A DNA stretch of 64,000 nt, from contig NZ_JANUGY010000009.1 in assembly GCF_024756235.1 (NCBI RefSeq), positions 1 through 64,000 of the forward strand. The letters are read 5' to 3'. The position numbers were made by a program, and so were the translations under genes. The notes under the pieces were generated by a model. That model saw only the letters and a program-made list of their open reading frames with translations. It was not told the DNA's origin and did not search any database. The stretch is from Massilia kyonggiensis. GTDB taxonomy: Bacteria > Pseudomonadota > Gammaproteobacteria > Burkholderiales > Burkholderiaceae_D. Below, piece by piece: positions 16,403 through 25,575 of the stretch (the first letter of the stretch is position 1; every line of letters starts with the position of its first letter).

Positions 16403-17980
16403 TTAGATCGCCGTAATCTCTGCCCCCGGCTTCCCATCCTCGACCCGGAAGGCCGCCAGCTCCCGCTGGATGGTTTTCGGGTCGCGCACCTCGTCCAGCC
16501 CCATGAAGCGCGTGCGCGTTTCGCCCGGGGTAATCTCCATGAGCATGTACCCGCGCTTGTCGCTGCGGCCGTAGCGGATGTGCGGGTTCATCGCCACGTA
16601 CTGCGACGTGCGCTGCTGCGGGCGCGAATTCGACGTGACCGACGTGCCGACGAATTCCGTCGCCACGACCGGATTCGCTTTCGACACGGGCCGGTTGAAA
16701 TCCCGCCGCAGCTCCGTCGCGTAGAACGTGTGCACGTCGCCGCCCAGCACGAGCGGGTTCGCGGCGTGCGTGTCCACGAGCGTGTCGAGCAGGCGCCGGC
16801 GCGCGATGGGATAACCGTCCCACCCGTCCGTCCAGAAGCGGCCGCCGTCCGGCGGCGCGACGGGGATCTGCGACGACTGTGCCATCATCGTCTGCTGCGC
16901 GAGGACGTTCCAGCGTGCCTTCGATGACGCCAGCCCGGCCTTCAGCCACGCTTCCTGCTCGGCGCCCAGCATCGTGCGGCGCGGGTCGAGGAGGGTGGGG
17001 CAGGCGCGCGGCGTCACGGAATTCGAGCCGCCGATGCCCGGATGCGAGCACGCTTCCCACGCGCGGTACTGGCGGTCGTCGAGCACGTGGAAGCGCGCGA
17101 GGCGCCCCCAGTCGTAGCGCTGGAACATGCGCACGCTCGCGAAGCTCTTCGGTGGCGGCAGGCGCAGCGGCATGTGCTCGTAAAAGGCCTGGTAGGCGGC
17201 CGCGCGGCGCTGTACGAAGGTCGGCGACAGGCGTTCGTCGCGGTCGGCCGCGTAGTCGTTGGCAACTTCGTGGTCGTCCCACGTGACGATCCATGGCGCG
17301 ATCAGGTGCGCGGCCTGCAGGTCGGGGTCCGTCTTGTATTGCGCGTAGCGGCGGCGATAGTCCGCCAGGGTGAACGATTCGTGCTGGCGCACGATCCGCA
17401 CGCCCGGTGCCGGATGCTGCAGGCGGTACGCGCCCCATTCGTAGATGTAGTCGCCGAGGAAGGCGACGAGGTCCGGGTTCGCCTGGGCGAGGTAGCGGTG
17501 CGCCGCATAGCTGCCGAACTCCCAGTGCTGGCACGACGCGGCGGCGAGCTTGAGCGAATCGGGCATGCTGTCCGGCGCGGGCGCCGTGCGCGTGCGGCCG
17601 ACGGGACTGACGGCGTCGCCCAGCATGAAGCGGTACCAGTACCAGCGTCCCGGCTCCAGGCCGCGCACATCGACGCGCACGCTGTGCGCCAGTTCCGGCG
17701 TCGCGACGGCGGTACCCTTCGCGGCGATCTTGCGGAACGCGCCGTCGTGCGCCACTTCCCAGCGCAGGGTAAGGGCGAGCGGCGGCGTCTTTGTCGCATC
17801 GAGCGGATCGGGCGCAACGCGCGTCCACAGGATCACGGAATCGGGCAGCGGTGAGCCCGACGCGACGCCGAGGCTGAACGGGTAGCCGGCCGCGTTCGAC
17901 GGCTTCGCGAGCAGTAGCGAGGAGGACGCCGCAGCCAGCCGCGCGGCGTTCAGCAGGAACAGACGGCGCGGCCAGGTCAT
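16403..17980 (-). CDS. phoD: Alkaline phosphatase D family protein (PhoD)
   Basis: 525-residue exported phosphodiesterase/phosphatase. An N-terminal signal (MTWPRRLFLLNAARLAAASS, with paired arginines PRR as in Tat substrates) precedes the PhoD N-terminal domain (FSLGVASGSPLPDSVILWTRV) and the metallophosphatase core. Metal-binding segments are AAASCQHWEFG, LVAFLGDYIYEWG, IVTWDDHEVANDY and LVLGGDVHTFYA. PhoD enzymes use Ca and Fe in the active site and are typically induced by phosphate starvation. No Pho box was identified. It ends 144 nt downstream of the hcp start on the same strand but belongs to a different function. Confidence 0.92.
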   Translation of the reverse strand: MTWPRRLFLLNAARLAAASSSLLLAKPSNAAGYPFSLGVASGSPLPDSVILWTRVAPDPLDATKTPPLALTLRWEVAHDGAFRKIAAKGTAVATPELAHSVRVDVRGLEPGRWYWYRFMLGDAVSPVGRTRTAPAPDSMPDSLKLAAASCQHWEFGSYAAHRYLAQANPDLVAFLGDYIYEWGAYRLQHPAPGVRIVRQHESFTLADYRRRYAQYKTDPDLQAAHLIAPWIVTWDDHEVANDYAADRDERLSPTFVQRRAAAYQAFYEHMPLRLPPPKSFASVRMFQRYDWGRLARFHVLDDRQYRAWEACSHPGIGGSNSVTPRACPTLLDPRRTMLGAEQEAWLKAGLASSKARWNVLAQQTMMAQSSQIPVAPPDGGRFWTDGWDGYPIARRRLLDTLVDTHAANPLVLGGDVHTFYATELRRDFNRPVSKANPVVATEFVGTSVTSNSRPQQRTSQYVAMNPHIRYGRSDKRGYMLMEITPGETRTRFMGLDEVRDPKTIQRELAAFRVEDGKPGAEITAI

Positions 17981-17990
17981 CTAAATGCGC

Positions 17991-18425
17991 TTATTGCGCG
18001 ATCAGCGATTCGAGCGGCGGCAACTGGCGCGGCTTGCGGTCCGGGCCCGTGGCGACATAGGTCAGCGTCGCTTCCGTCACCTTGACGACGTCCGTCTGCA
18101 GGCGGTTGCGCTCCGCATAGACCTCGACGTAGACGGTGATCGACGTATTGCCGACCTTGACGATGTCGGCGTAGAACGACAGCAGGTCGCCGACGAACAC
18201 GGGATTCTTGAACACGAAGGAATTCACGGCGATGGTGGCAACGCGGCCGTTCGCGCGGCGCACGGCCGGCAGCGAGCCGGCCACGTCGACCTGGGCCATG
18301 ATCCAGCCGCCGAACACGTCCCCGTAGACGTTCGCATCGGACGGGGCGGGCATCATCCGCAGCACGGGCATCTTTCCTTCCGGCAGGCGGGTGGTGGACG
18401 GGGTGGTGTTTACTGGCTCGGTCAT
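17991..18425 (-). CDS. Acyl-CoA thioesterase (YciA-like hotdog fold)
   Basis: 144-residue cytoplasmic hotdog thioesterase. Family features are the N-terminal MPAPSDANVYGDVFGGWIMAQVDVAG, where the D of GDVFGG and the following helix form the active site, and VNSFVFKNPVFVGDLLSFYADIVKVG. It hydrolyses acyl-CoAs of uncertain chain length. ATG 18425 gives the family N-terminus; upstream in-frame codons are non-coding in style. It shares a 62-nt gap with the divergent Atm1-like gene and ends 11 nt before the phoD start, so a short thioesterase-phoD transcript is possible. Confidence 0.88.
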   Translation of the reverse strand: MTEPVNTTPSTTRLPEGKMPVLRMMPAPSDANVYGDVFGGWIMAQVDVAGSLPAVRRANGRVATIAVNSFVFKNPVFVGDLLSFYADIVKVGNTSITVYVEVYAERNRLQTDVVKVTEATLTYVATGPDRKPRQLPPLESLIAQ

Positions 18426-18487
18426 CTTGATTTCTCGGTAAAAGCTACAATTCTCATGAATTGAACCATAAAAGGCAAAGCACTGCC

Positions 18488-20335
18488 ATGCGACGCTCCT
18501 CTCCGAACTCCCTGCCGCCCCCATCCGATCCGAACGCGAAGCGGAACGACTGGGCCACCATCGGCACCTTGCTGCCCTATCTGTGGGTCTATAAATGGCG
18601 CGTGCTGGCCGCACTGATCTGCCTCGTCGGCGCCAAGATGGCCAACGTGGGCGTGCCGCTCGTGCTGAAAAAGCTCATCGACGCGCTGACGATCAGCCCG
18701 ACGGATCCGCACGCGCTGCTCGTGCTGCCGCTCGGCGCGCTGGTCGCCTACGGTGCGCTGCGCTTTTCGACGACGCTGTTCACCGAGCTGCGCGAATTCC
18801 TGTTCGCGCGCGTGACGCAGCGCGCGGTGCGCACGATTGCGTTGAAAGTGTTCCGGCACCTGCATGCGCTGTCGCTGCGCTTCCACCTGAACCGCCAGAC
18901 GGGCGGCATGACGCGCGATATCGAGCGCGGCACACGCGGCGTCAGCTCGCTCGTGTCCTACTCCCTGTTCTCGATCCTGCCGACGCTCGTCGAGATCACG
19001 CTGGTGCTGGGCTACCTCGGCACGCACTACGACGCCTGGTTCGCGGGCATCACCGCCATCGCGCTCGTCACCTACATCACGTTCACCGTCACCGTGACGG
19101 AATGGCGCACGCACTTCCGCCGCACGATGAACGAGCTGGATTCGAAGGCGAACACGAAGGCCATCGATTCGCTGATCAACTACGAGACGGTGAAATACTT
19201 CGGCAACGAGGACTACGAGGCGAAGCGCTACGACGAAGGCCTGCAGAAGTACGAGCAGGCCGCCGTGCGCTCGCAGACGTCGCTGTCGTTCCTGAACAGC
19301 GGCCAGTCGCTGATCATCGCGGCGGCCGTCACGGCGATCCTGTGGCGCGCGACGCAGGGCGTGATCGACAAGACGATGACCCTGGGCGACCTCGTGCTCG
19401 TGAACTCCTTCATGATTCAGCTGTACATCCCGCTGAACTTCCTCGGCGTGATCTACCGCGAGATCAAGCAGAGCCTCGCGGACATGGAGCGCCTGTTCGG
19501 CCTCCTCGATCAGAACCGCGAAGTGGCCGATTCGCCCGATGCGAAGCCGCTGGTAACGAACGGCGCGAAGGTCGAGTTCTCGCACGTCGAATTCAGCTAC
19601 GACCCGAAACGCCAGATCCTGTTCGACGTCGACTTCACGATCCCGCCCGGCACGACGACGGCTGTCGTGGGCCACAGCGGCTCGGGCAAGTCGACCCTGT
19701 CGCGCCTGTTGTTCCGCTTTTACGATGTGCAGCAGGGCGCCATCCGCATCGACGGGCAAGACGTGAAGAACGTGACACAGGATTCGCTGCGCCACGCGAT
19801 CGGCATCGTCCCGCAGGACACGGTGCTGTTCAACGACACCATCGAATACAACATCGCCTACGGCCGCCCGGGCGCCAGCCGCGCGGACATCGTGGCGGCG
19901 GCGCGCGCGGCGTCGATCCACGACTTCATCGAAAGCCTGCCGGACGGCTATGCGACAATGGTGGGTGAACGCGGCCTCAAATTGTCGGGCGGCGAAAAGC
20001 AGCGGGTGGCCATCGCACGCACGCTGCTGAAGAATCCCGCGATCCTGATCTTCGACGAAGCCACGTCGGCGCTCGATTCGAAGTCGGAGCAGGCGATCCA
20101 GGCGCAGTTGAAGGAAATCGCGAAGCAGAGAACGACGCTCGTCATCGCGCACCGCCTGTCGACCATCGCGGACGCCCACCAGATCCTCGTGCTCGACCAC
20201 GGCCGCATCGTCGAACGGGGCACGCATGCCGCGCTGATCGCGGCGGACGGCCTGTACCGGCAGATGTGGGACCGCCAGCAGGCAAGGCAGGATGAGGACC
20301 TGGCCTCAAAGCCGGTCGAGGAAGTACAAGATTAA
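18488..20335 (+). CDS. Atm1/HMT1-type ABC exporter (fused TMD-NBD)
   Basis: 615-residue half-size exporter. Six helices lie within about residues 30-320; the membrane domain contains the Atm1 segment NYETVKYFGNEDYEAKRYDEGL. The nucleotide-binding domain has Walker A GHSGSGKST, signature LSGGEKQR, Walker B ILIFDEATSALD and H-loop VIAHRLSTI. Bacterial homologues export glutathione-metal or glutathione-derived thiol compounds and confer heavy-metal tolerance. ATG 18488 is preferred, with AAAAGG upstream; a TTG at 18461 is in frame. The Kdo hydroxylase gene follows after 12 nt. Confidence 0.9.
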   Translation: MRRSSPNSLPPPSDPNAKRNDWATIGTLLPYLWVYKWRVLAALICLVGAKMANVGVPLVLKKLIDALTISPTDPHALLVLPLGALVAYGALRFSTTLFTELREFLFARVTQRAVRTIALKVFRHLHALSLRFHLNRQTGGMTRDIERGTRGVSSLVSYSLFSILPTLVEITLVLGYLGTHYDAWFAGITAIALVTYITFTVTVTEWRTHFRRTMNELDSKANTKAIDSLINYETVKYFGNEDYEAKRYDEGLQKYEQAAVRSQTSLSFLNSGQSLIIAAAVTAILWRATQGVIDKTMTLGDLVLVNSFMIQLYIPLNFLGVIYREIKQSLADMERLFGLLDQNREVADSPDAKPLVTNGAKVEFSHVEFSYDPKRQILFDVDFTIPPGTTTAVVGHSGSGKSTLSRLLFRFYDVQQGAIRIDGQDVKNVTQDSLRHAIGIVPQDTVLFNDTIEYNIAYGRPGASRADIVAAARAASIHDFIESLPDGYATMVGERGLKLSGGEKQRVAIARTLLKNPAILIFDEATSALDSKSEQAIQAQLKEIAKQRTTLVIAHRLSTIADAHQILVLDHGRIVERGTHAALIAADGLYRQMWDRQQARQDEDLASKPVEEVQD

Positions 20336-20347
20336 GGATTGAACAGG

Positions 20348-21220
20348 ATGGAAAAACAGATCGTCGAGATCGACATGGCCGACGTCGGCCACGGCAACCC
20401 GGCCTGGATCGCCGCGCTGGAAGCGGGCAAGGTGCTGTACTTCCCGAATTTCGCGCAGCACGGCTTCGCGCCGCAGAAGAAAGAGCTGGCGCTGTTCCGC
20501 GAAGACATCCGCGACCCCAAGATCCGCAACATCAGCCTCTCGACGGGCGGCGACCTGAAAGGCGTCGTCGGCGACGATGCGACCAAGGCGCTGATGGCCG
20601 GGATGATCGGCCGCTTCCGCGCCGAGGCGGAGAGCCTGCTCGCGAACCTCGTGCCGCGCTACGGCGAACACCTGCGCCGCGGCGCGACGAGCTTCCGACC
20701 GTCCGTCGTGCAGAACCGCGTGCAATCGTGGCGCGCGGACGACCGCCGCATGCACGTGGACGCATTCCCGTCGCGCCCCAACTACGGCGAGCGCCTGCTG
20801 CGCGTGTTCACCAACGTGAACCTGGAAGGCGAGCCGCGCGTGTGGCGCGTGGGCGAGCCGTTCGAGGACGTGGCGCGCCGTTTCCTGCCGAAGGTGAAGC
20901 CGTATTCGGCGTGGCAGGCGAAGGTGCTGAAGGCGCTGCACGTGACGAAGTCGCTGCGCAGCGAATACGACCACATCATGCTGCAGCTGCACGACGCGAT
21001 GAAGTCGGACCTCGACTACCAGAAGAACGCGCCGCAGGTCACGTTCGACTTCCCGCCGGGCTGCGCGTGGGTGTGCTACTCGGACCAGACCTCGCACGCC
21101 GTGATGGCGGGGCAGTACATGATGGAGCACACGCTGCAGCTGTCGCCCATGCACCAGTACGACAAGGAGGCGAGTCCGCTGGCGATCTTGACGCGGATGC
21201 AGGGGCACGCGCTGGTGTGA
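20348..21220 (+). CDS. kdoO: Kdo 3-hydroxylase (KdoO family, Fe(II)/2-oxoglutarate dependent)
   Basis: 290-residue dioxygenase-fold protein. The iron triad can be read as H136-V-D138 in MHVDAFPSRP and H250 in DQTSHAVMAG. Other family phrases are FRPSVVQNRVQSWRADDRR and VFTNVNLEGEPRVWRVGEPF. KdoO converts the side-chain Kdo of the LPS inner core to Ko in Burkholderia and related bacteria. ATG 20348 has AAGGA 9 nt upstream. It directly follows the Atm1-like exporter, probably on one transcript. With the PagL-like gene near the left end this gives two LPS-modifying enzymes in the window. Confidence 0.85.
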   Translation: MEKQIVEIDMADVGHGNPAWIAALEAGKVLYFPNFAQHGFAPQKKELALFREDIRDPKIRNISLSTGGDLKGVVGDDATKALMAGMIGRFRAEAESLLANLVPRYGEHLRRGATSFRPSVVQNRVQSWRADDRRMHVDAFPSRPNYGERLLRVFTNVNLEGEPRVWRVGEPFEDVARRFLPKVKPYSAWQAKVLKALHVTKSLRSEYDHIMLQLHDAMKSDLDYQKNAPQVTFDFPPGCAWVCYSDQTSHAVMAGQYMMEHTLQLSPMHQYDKEASPLAILTRMQGHALV

Positions 21221-21238
21221 CGCGAAGGGCGCGCAGCC

Positions 21239-21958
21239 CTACCAACGCGCGGGCTTGCGGATCGGCTTCTTCTTGGTAGGGACGATGTCCGGTAACTGCG
21301 CTGCGGCGAGCACATCGTCGCTCAGGTGAGAGAGCGTCCAGTCAGCCTGCTTGGCCAATGATCCACTCGGCCGGCGATGTGCCGCGAGGCCTGAAACCAC
21401 GGGACGAATCGGCATCACGACCCCGCGCATGACGTGCGGGAAATCCGAACGCAATGCTTCGAGAGCGGGTTCAGCGTCACTGTCGTTCGATACAAGAATC
21501 ATTCGATCGTAAAGCCCTTTGCATGCGTCGCGGTACATGTGCAGGGCGAGATTCACATCGGTTTTCTTCTCTTCAAGCTTCCACACGCGCGTACGCTGTG
21601 TTCGATCAAACGGCTGGCCGGGTACGTAGACAGGTAGCAGCGTGCCGTTTTTATCGAACGAGTGCGTGCCGTAGATCGCTTCGAAGCGGTCGCCGTACTT
21701 TGCTTTCAATGCGCGATGGTAGGCGGACTGCGCTTCAACCGATGCGTTGCCATGACTGGCGAACGTAGCCAGCGCCGGGGCCGTGAACAGATAAACTTTG
21801 GCCAGCTTTTCGTTTTGATCGCGCCGGACGAGAAAGTCATCGAATAGTTTGATCAGGTCCAGCCATTTGAAGGCCGTACCGCGCGACCTGCCGTAGTACA
21901 GGTTGTAGCCATCGACATAGACGGCTGTGTTTCTTGGAGAGGTTGAGTTCGACGTCAC
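21239..21958 (-). CDS. NYN-domain (PIN-like) putative ribonuclease
   Basis: 239-residue protein with an NYN/LabA-type domain. Acidic active-site positions are in VYVDGYNLYYG (near the N-terminus), EEKKTDVNLALHMYRDA and MILVSNDSDAEPALEAL. The C-terminus is a basic tail (TKKKPIRKPARW), possibly for RNA contact. A GTG at 21958 is proposed as start: the in-frame ATG further upstream (22036) would put a hairpin terminator (21978-22002) inside the coding region, and the extra residues look random. Function could be RNA processing or phage defence; the gene is alone, with no partner. Confidence 0.75.
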   Translation of the reverse strand: MTSNSTSPRNTAVYVDGYNLYYGRSRGTAFKWLDLIKLFDDFLVRRDQNEKLAKVYLFTAPALATFASHGNASVEAQSAYHRALKAKYGDRFEAIYGTHSFDKNGTLLPVYVPGQPFDRTQRTRVWKLEEKKTDVNLALHMYRDACKGLYDRMILVSNDSDAEPALEALRSDFPHVMRGVVMPIRPVVSGLAAHRRPSGSLAKQADWTLSHLSDDVLAAAQLPDIVPTKKKPIRKPARW

Positions 21959-21977
21959 GTCGCAGATCTTCAGATGT

Positions 21978-22002
21978 GAAAAAGCCGCCCCGAAGAGCGG
22001 CT
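21978..22002 (-). terminator. Intrinsic terminator downstream of asparaginase
   Basis: On the minus strand AGCCGC-(8 nt)-GCGGCT followed by five T. It ends the asparaginase transcript and lies just upstream of the NYN gene. Confidence 0.7.
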
Positions 22003-22119
22003 GTTTCGTCCCAAACGAGAGCCAACTGAATGACACCGTAAGGGAGGAGTGGTACGAGTATGGTTACAGACTCCGAAAATGCTGTCAAGGATGTTCAGTA
22101 ACCATCCAACTCATCCAAC

Positions 22120-23196
22120 TCAATACGTGTAGAACATCCGCTGAATCTCCTTGGTGCTGTTCGTCTTGGTCAGCGCCAGCATCAGCAGGATGCGCGCCTT
22201 CTGCGGATTCAGGGTATCGGCCACGACGAAGTCCAGCTGGTCGTCATTCGCTTCGCCATTGCGCGCCACGATGCCCTGGCCCACGCGGCTCGCACGCACG
22301 ATGATCACGCCTTTTTCGCGCGCGGCGCTCAAGGCCGGGCGCACCTTGTTCGGCAGGCTGCCGTCACCGACACCCGCGTGGATCAGGCCCTTGGCACCGG
22401 CGGCGACCAGCGCGTTGACGGCGGTCGGGCCCACGTTCGCGTAGGTGTAGGCGATGTCGACCTGCGGCAGGGCCGACAGGTTGCTCACGTCGAATTCCGT
22501 GTCGACGGTGTGCTTGCGGGTCGAGGCGCGGTAGAAGTGCGCCTTGTTGCCCACCACGTAGCCCAGCAGGCCCAGTTCCGTCGCCTTGAACGTGTCGGTC
22601 GTCGTCGTGTTGGTCTTGCTGACGTCGCGCGCGGCGTTGATCTGGTCGTTCAGCACGACGAGCACGCCCTTGCCGGCGGCGTCCGGGCTGCCGGCCGTCA
22701 GCACGGCGTTGTACAGGTTGATCGGGCCGTCGGCTGAGATCGCGGTCGACGGACGCATCGCGCCCACCACCACCACCGGCTTCCTGCTCTTCACGACGAG
22801 GTCGAGGAAGTAGGCGGTTTCCTCGATCGTGTCGGTGCCGTGCGTGATCACGATGCCGTCCACGTCCGGCTTGGCCAGCAGCACGTTGACGCGCTTGGCC
22901 AAGGTGAGCCAGTGCTCGTTGCTCATGTTTTCGCTGGCGATCTGGAAGACCTGTTCGCCGGTGACATTGGCGACCTGCTTCAGTTCCGGCACGGCCTTGA
23001 TCAAGTCATCGACACTGACCTTGGCGGCCGTGTAGCCGACCGTCGTCGTGCTGGTGGCGCCCGTGCCGGCGATGGTGCCGCCGGTGGCGAGGATCATGAT
23101 GTTGGGCAGGCGCGCTGCCGTCTGGGCTTGCGCGGAGGCGGCCAGCAGCGTCATGAGGCACAGTGCGAACCACGTGCGTACAACTTTTAAGAACAT
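22120..23196 (-). CDS. ansB: Periplasmic type II L-asparaginase
   Basis: 358-residue asparaginase with a signal peptide (MFLKVVRTWFALCLMTLLAASAQA). Both catalytic threonine motifs are present: ILATGGTIAGTG near the mature N-terminus and VITHGTDTIEET; the lysine segment is VVVVGAMRPSTAISADGP. It deamidates asparagine (type II enzymes often also glutamine) in the periplasm. ATG 23196 has GGAGATCTT just upstream. It follows the DAACS symporter gene on the same strand, although a strong terminator stands between them. Logic: asparagine is hydrolysed outside the membrane and aspartate is imported by the neighbour. Confidence 0.93.
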   Translation of the reverse strand: MFLKVVRTWFALCLMTLLAASAQAQTAARLPNIMILATGGTIAGTGATSTTTVGYTAAKVSVDDLIKAVPELKQVANVTGEQVFQIASENMSNEHWLTLAKRVNVLLAKPDVDGIVITHGTDTIEETAYFLDLVVKSRKPVVVVGAMRPSTAISADGPINLYNAVLTAGSPDAAGKGVLVVLNDQINAARDVSKTNTTTTDTFKATELGLLGYVVGNKAHFYRASTRKHTVDTEFDVSNLSALPQVDIAYTYANVGPTAVNALVAAGAKGLIHAGVGDGSLPNKVRPALSAAREKGVIIVRASRVGQGIVARNGEANDDQLDFVVADTLNPQKARILLMLALTKTNSTKEIQRMFYTY

Positions 23197-23228
23197 AAGA
23201 TCTCCTTTTTTAACAATTTTTGGAAGGC

Positions 23229-23255
23229 AAAAAAAAGGCTCCTTGGGAGGAGCCT
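23229..23255 (-). terminator. Intrinsic terminator between symporter and asparaginase genes
   Basis: On the minus strand AGGCTCCT-CCCA-AGGAGCCT followed by eight T. Because the asparaginase start is only 33 nt beyond, this may be an attenuator, or asparaginase may depend on partial read-through or a promoter inside this gap. Confidence 0.88.
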
Positions 23256-23270
23256 GGTTCGGGGTGCCGG

Positions 23271-24542
23271 TCAGCGCAACGGCGCTGTGGCGATGTCCTT
23301 GTCCGCGAGTGTGGGATCGGCGAGATCCCCCTCCCACTTCGCGACGACCGCGGTGGCGATGCCGTTGCCGATCACGTTCGTGGCCGAGCGGCCCATGTCG
23401 AGGAAGTGGTCGATGCCGAGCAACAGCAGCAGGCCGGCTTCGGGGATGTGGAACTGGTTCAGCGTGGCGGCGATGACGACGAGCGAGGCGCGCGGCACGC
23501 CGGCCATGCCCTTCGACGTCAGCATCAGCACGAGCATCATCGTCAGCTGCGTGGACAACGGCAGTTCGATGCCGTAGGCCTGGGCGATGAAGACGGTGGC
23601 GAACGTGCAGTACATCATCGAGCCGTCCAGGTTGAATGAGTAGCCGATCGGGAGCACGAACGCGGCCAGGCGGTTCTTCACGCCGAAGCGCTCCAGGCCT
23701 TCCAGCGTCTTCGGATACGCGGCTTCCGACGACGCGCAGGTGAACGCGAGGATGGTCGGCTCGCGCAGCAGGCCGAGGAGCTTGAACAGGCGCGGGCCGA
23801 TGAACAGCACGCCGATCGCGATCAGGATCGCCCACAGCAGCGCGATGCCGAGGTAGAACTCGCCCATGAACTTGCCGTAGGTGCCGAGCACGCCGACGCC
23901 GCTCGTGGCGACGACGCCCGCGACGGCCGCGAACACGGCGAACGGTGCGAAGTTCATCACATAGCCCGTCACCTTCAGCATGACGTGCGCGGCGCCGTCG
24001 ATGGCGGCGATCATCGGCGCGGCGCGGTCGCCGATGGCGGCGGCGCCGGTGCCGAAGAAGATCGAGAAGATCACGATCTGCAGGATCTCGTTCTTGGCCA
24101 TGCCGTCGAAGATCGACGTCGGCACGAGGTGGGTGATGAAGTCCTTCAGCGTCAGGCCGGAAGCGGTGATGCCCGACGAGGCGCCGGCCGCCGGCAGCGT
24201 GCCGGACAAGGCCATCGCGTCGCCCGGACGGAACAGGTTCACGAGGATCAGGCCCAGCGTAAGCGAGAGAATCGATGCGATGATGAACCAGCCCAGCGCC
24301 TTGACGCCGATGCGGCCGACTTCCGCCGCGTCGCCCATCTTGGCGATGCCCACCACCAGCGTGGAGAACACGAGCGGCGCGATGATCATCTTGATCAGGC
24401 GGAGGAACAGGGTCGTGACCAGCGACATCGTGTCGGCGAAGCCCTTGGGATCGGCGAGACTGGTGTGCGCGATGTAGCCGGCGGCGATGCCGAGGACCAG
24501 GCCCACGAGGATCCAGGTGGTGAGGCGGTTTCTTTTGTTCAT
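23271..24542 (-). CDS. Dicarboxylate/amino acid:cation symporter (DctA/GltP family)
   Basis: 423-residue inner-membrane symporter of the DAACS family. Landmarks are LRLIKMIIAPLVFSTLVVGI (TM2), the re-entrant hairpin CASSEAAYPKTLEGLERFGV (serine-rich HP1), SFNLDGSMMY (the NMDGT-type cation motif of TM7) and GMAGVPRASLVVI (HP2). Substrates in the family are C4-dicarboxylates, aspartate and glutamate. ATG 24542 has GAGGAAA upstream. Given the adjacent periplasmic asparaginase, aspartate is the natural candidate substrate; this is inferred from context. Confidence 0.92.
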   Translation of the reverse strand: MNKRNRLTTWILVGLVLGIAAGYIAHTSLADPKGFADTMSLVTTLFLRLIKMIIAPLVFSTLVVGIAKMGDAAEVGRIGVKALGWFIIASILSLTLGLILVNLFRPGDAMALSGTLPAAGASSGITASGLTLKDFITHLVPTSIFDGMAKNEILQIVIFSIFFGTGAAAIGDRAAPMIAAIDGAAHVMLKVTGYVMNFAPFAVFAAVAGVVATSGVGVLGTYGKFMGEFYLGIALLWAILIAIGVLFIGPRLFKLLGLLREPTILAFTCASSEAAYPKTLEGLERFGVKNRLAAFVLPIGYSFNLDGSMMYCTFATVFIAQAYGIELPLSTQLTMMLVLMLTSKGMAGVPRASLVVIAATLNQFHIPEAGLLLLLGIDHFLDMGRSATNVIGNGIATAVVAKWEGDLADPTLADKDIATAPLR

Positions 24543-24849
24543 AAGTTTCCTCTAGGTGGCGGATGGCGGAGCAGGGGAGATCGTCCGTCCTGTTCCGCTG
24601 CCGTGGCACAATCTCGTGCAAGATCAGGGAGTTGCCGGGTGCCTGGTGCTGCGATATTGACAAGTCCCGGCAGTATCCTAGGCGTTGATGGTACTGTCAA
24701 GGACACGTCGACAAACCTGCTGCGCGTTGCACTGCTGTGCTGCGATGCTCGCTGTACTCTCGTACAGCTGCGCTTCTCCCACAGCATTGCGGCCGCTCGC
24801 GACGGTCTGTCGAGGTGTCCTCTAGCAAACCCAAATCGGACGGAAATAA
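24543..24849. other. 307-nt gap between divergent transporter genes
   Basis: No supported gene. It must hold the promoters of the symporter (minus) and the GlnQ-type ATPase (plus), but no clear -35/-10 pair stands out. It contains the perfect palindrome at 24751-24768. A TGGCAC at 24604 resembles half of a sigma54 promoter, but the -12 element is absent at the right spacing. The short open frames here lack ribosome sites and protein-like composition. Confidence 0.5.
24751..24768. repeat. Perfect palindromic hairpin GCTGTAC/GTACAGC
   Basis: GCTGTAC-TCTC-GTACAGC, 7-bp arms and a 4-nt loop, about 80 nt upstream of the ATPase start. There is no T tract, so it is not a simple terminator. It may be an operator or a dispersed repeat. 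Confidence 0.4.

Positions 24850-25568
<719 letters not shown>

Positions 25569-25575
<7 letters not shown>

Noticed and set aside
24604..24620. Possible sigma54 promoter (TGGCAC) between symporter and ATPase genes
   Set aside because: The -12 TTGC element is missing at the required spacing (CGTGCA instead), and it points to the ATPase and not to the DctA-like gene where sigma54 control would be expected.
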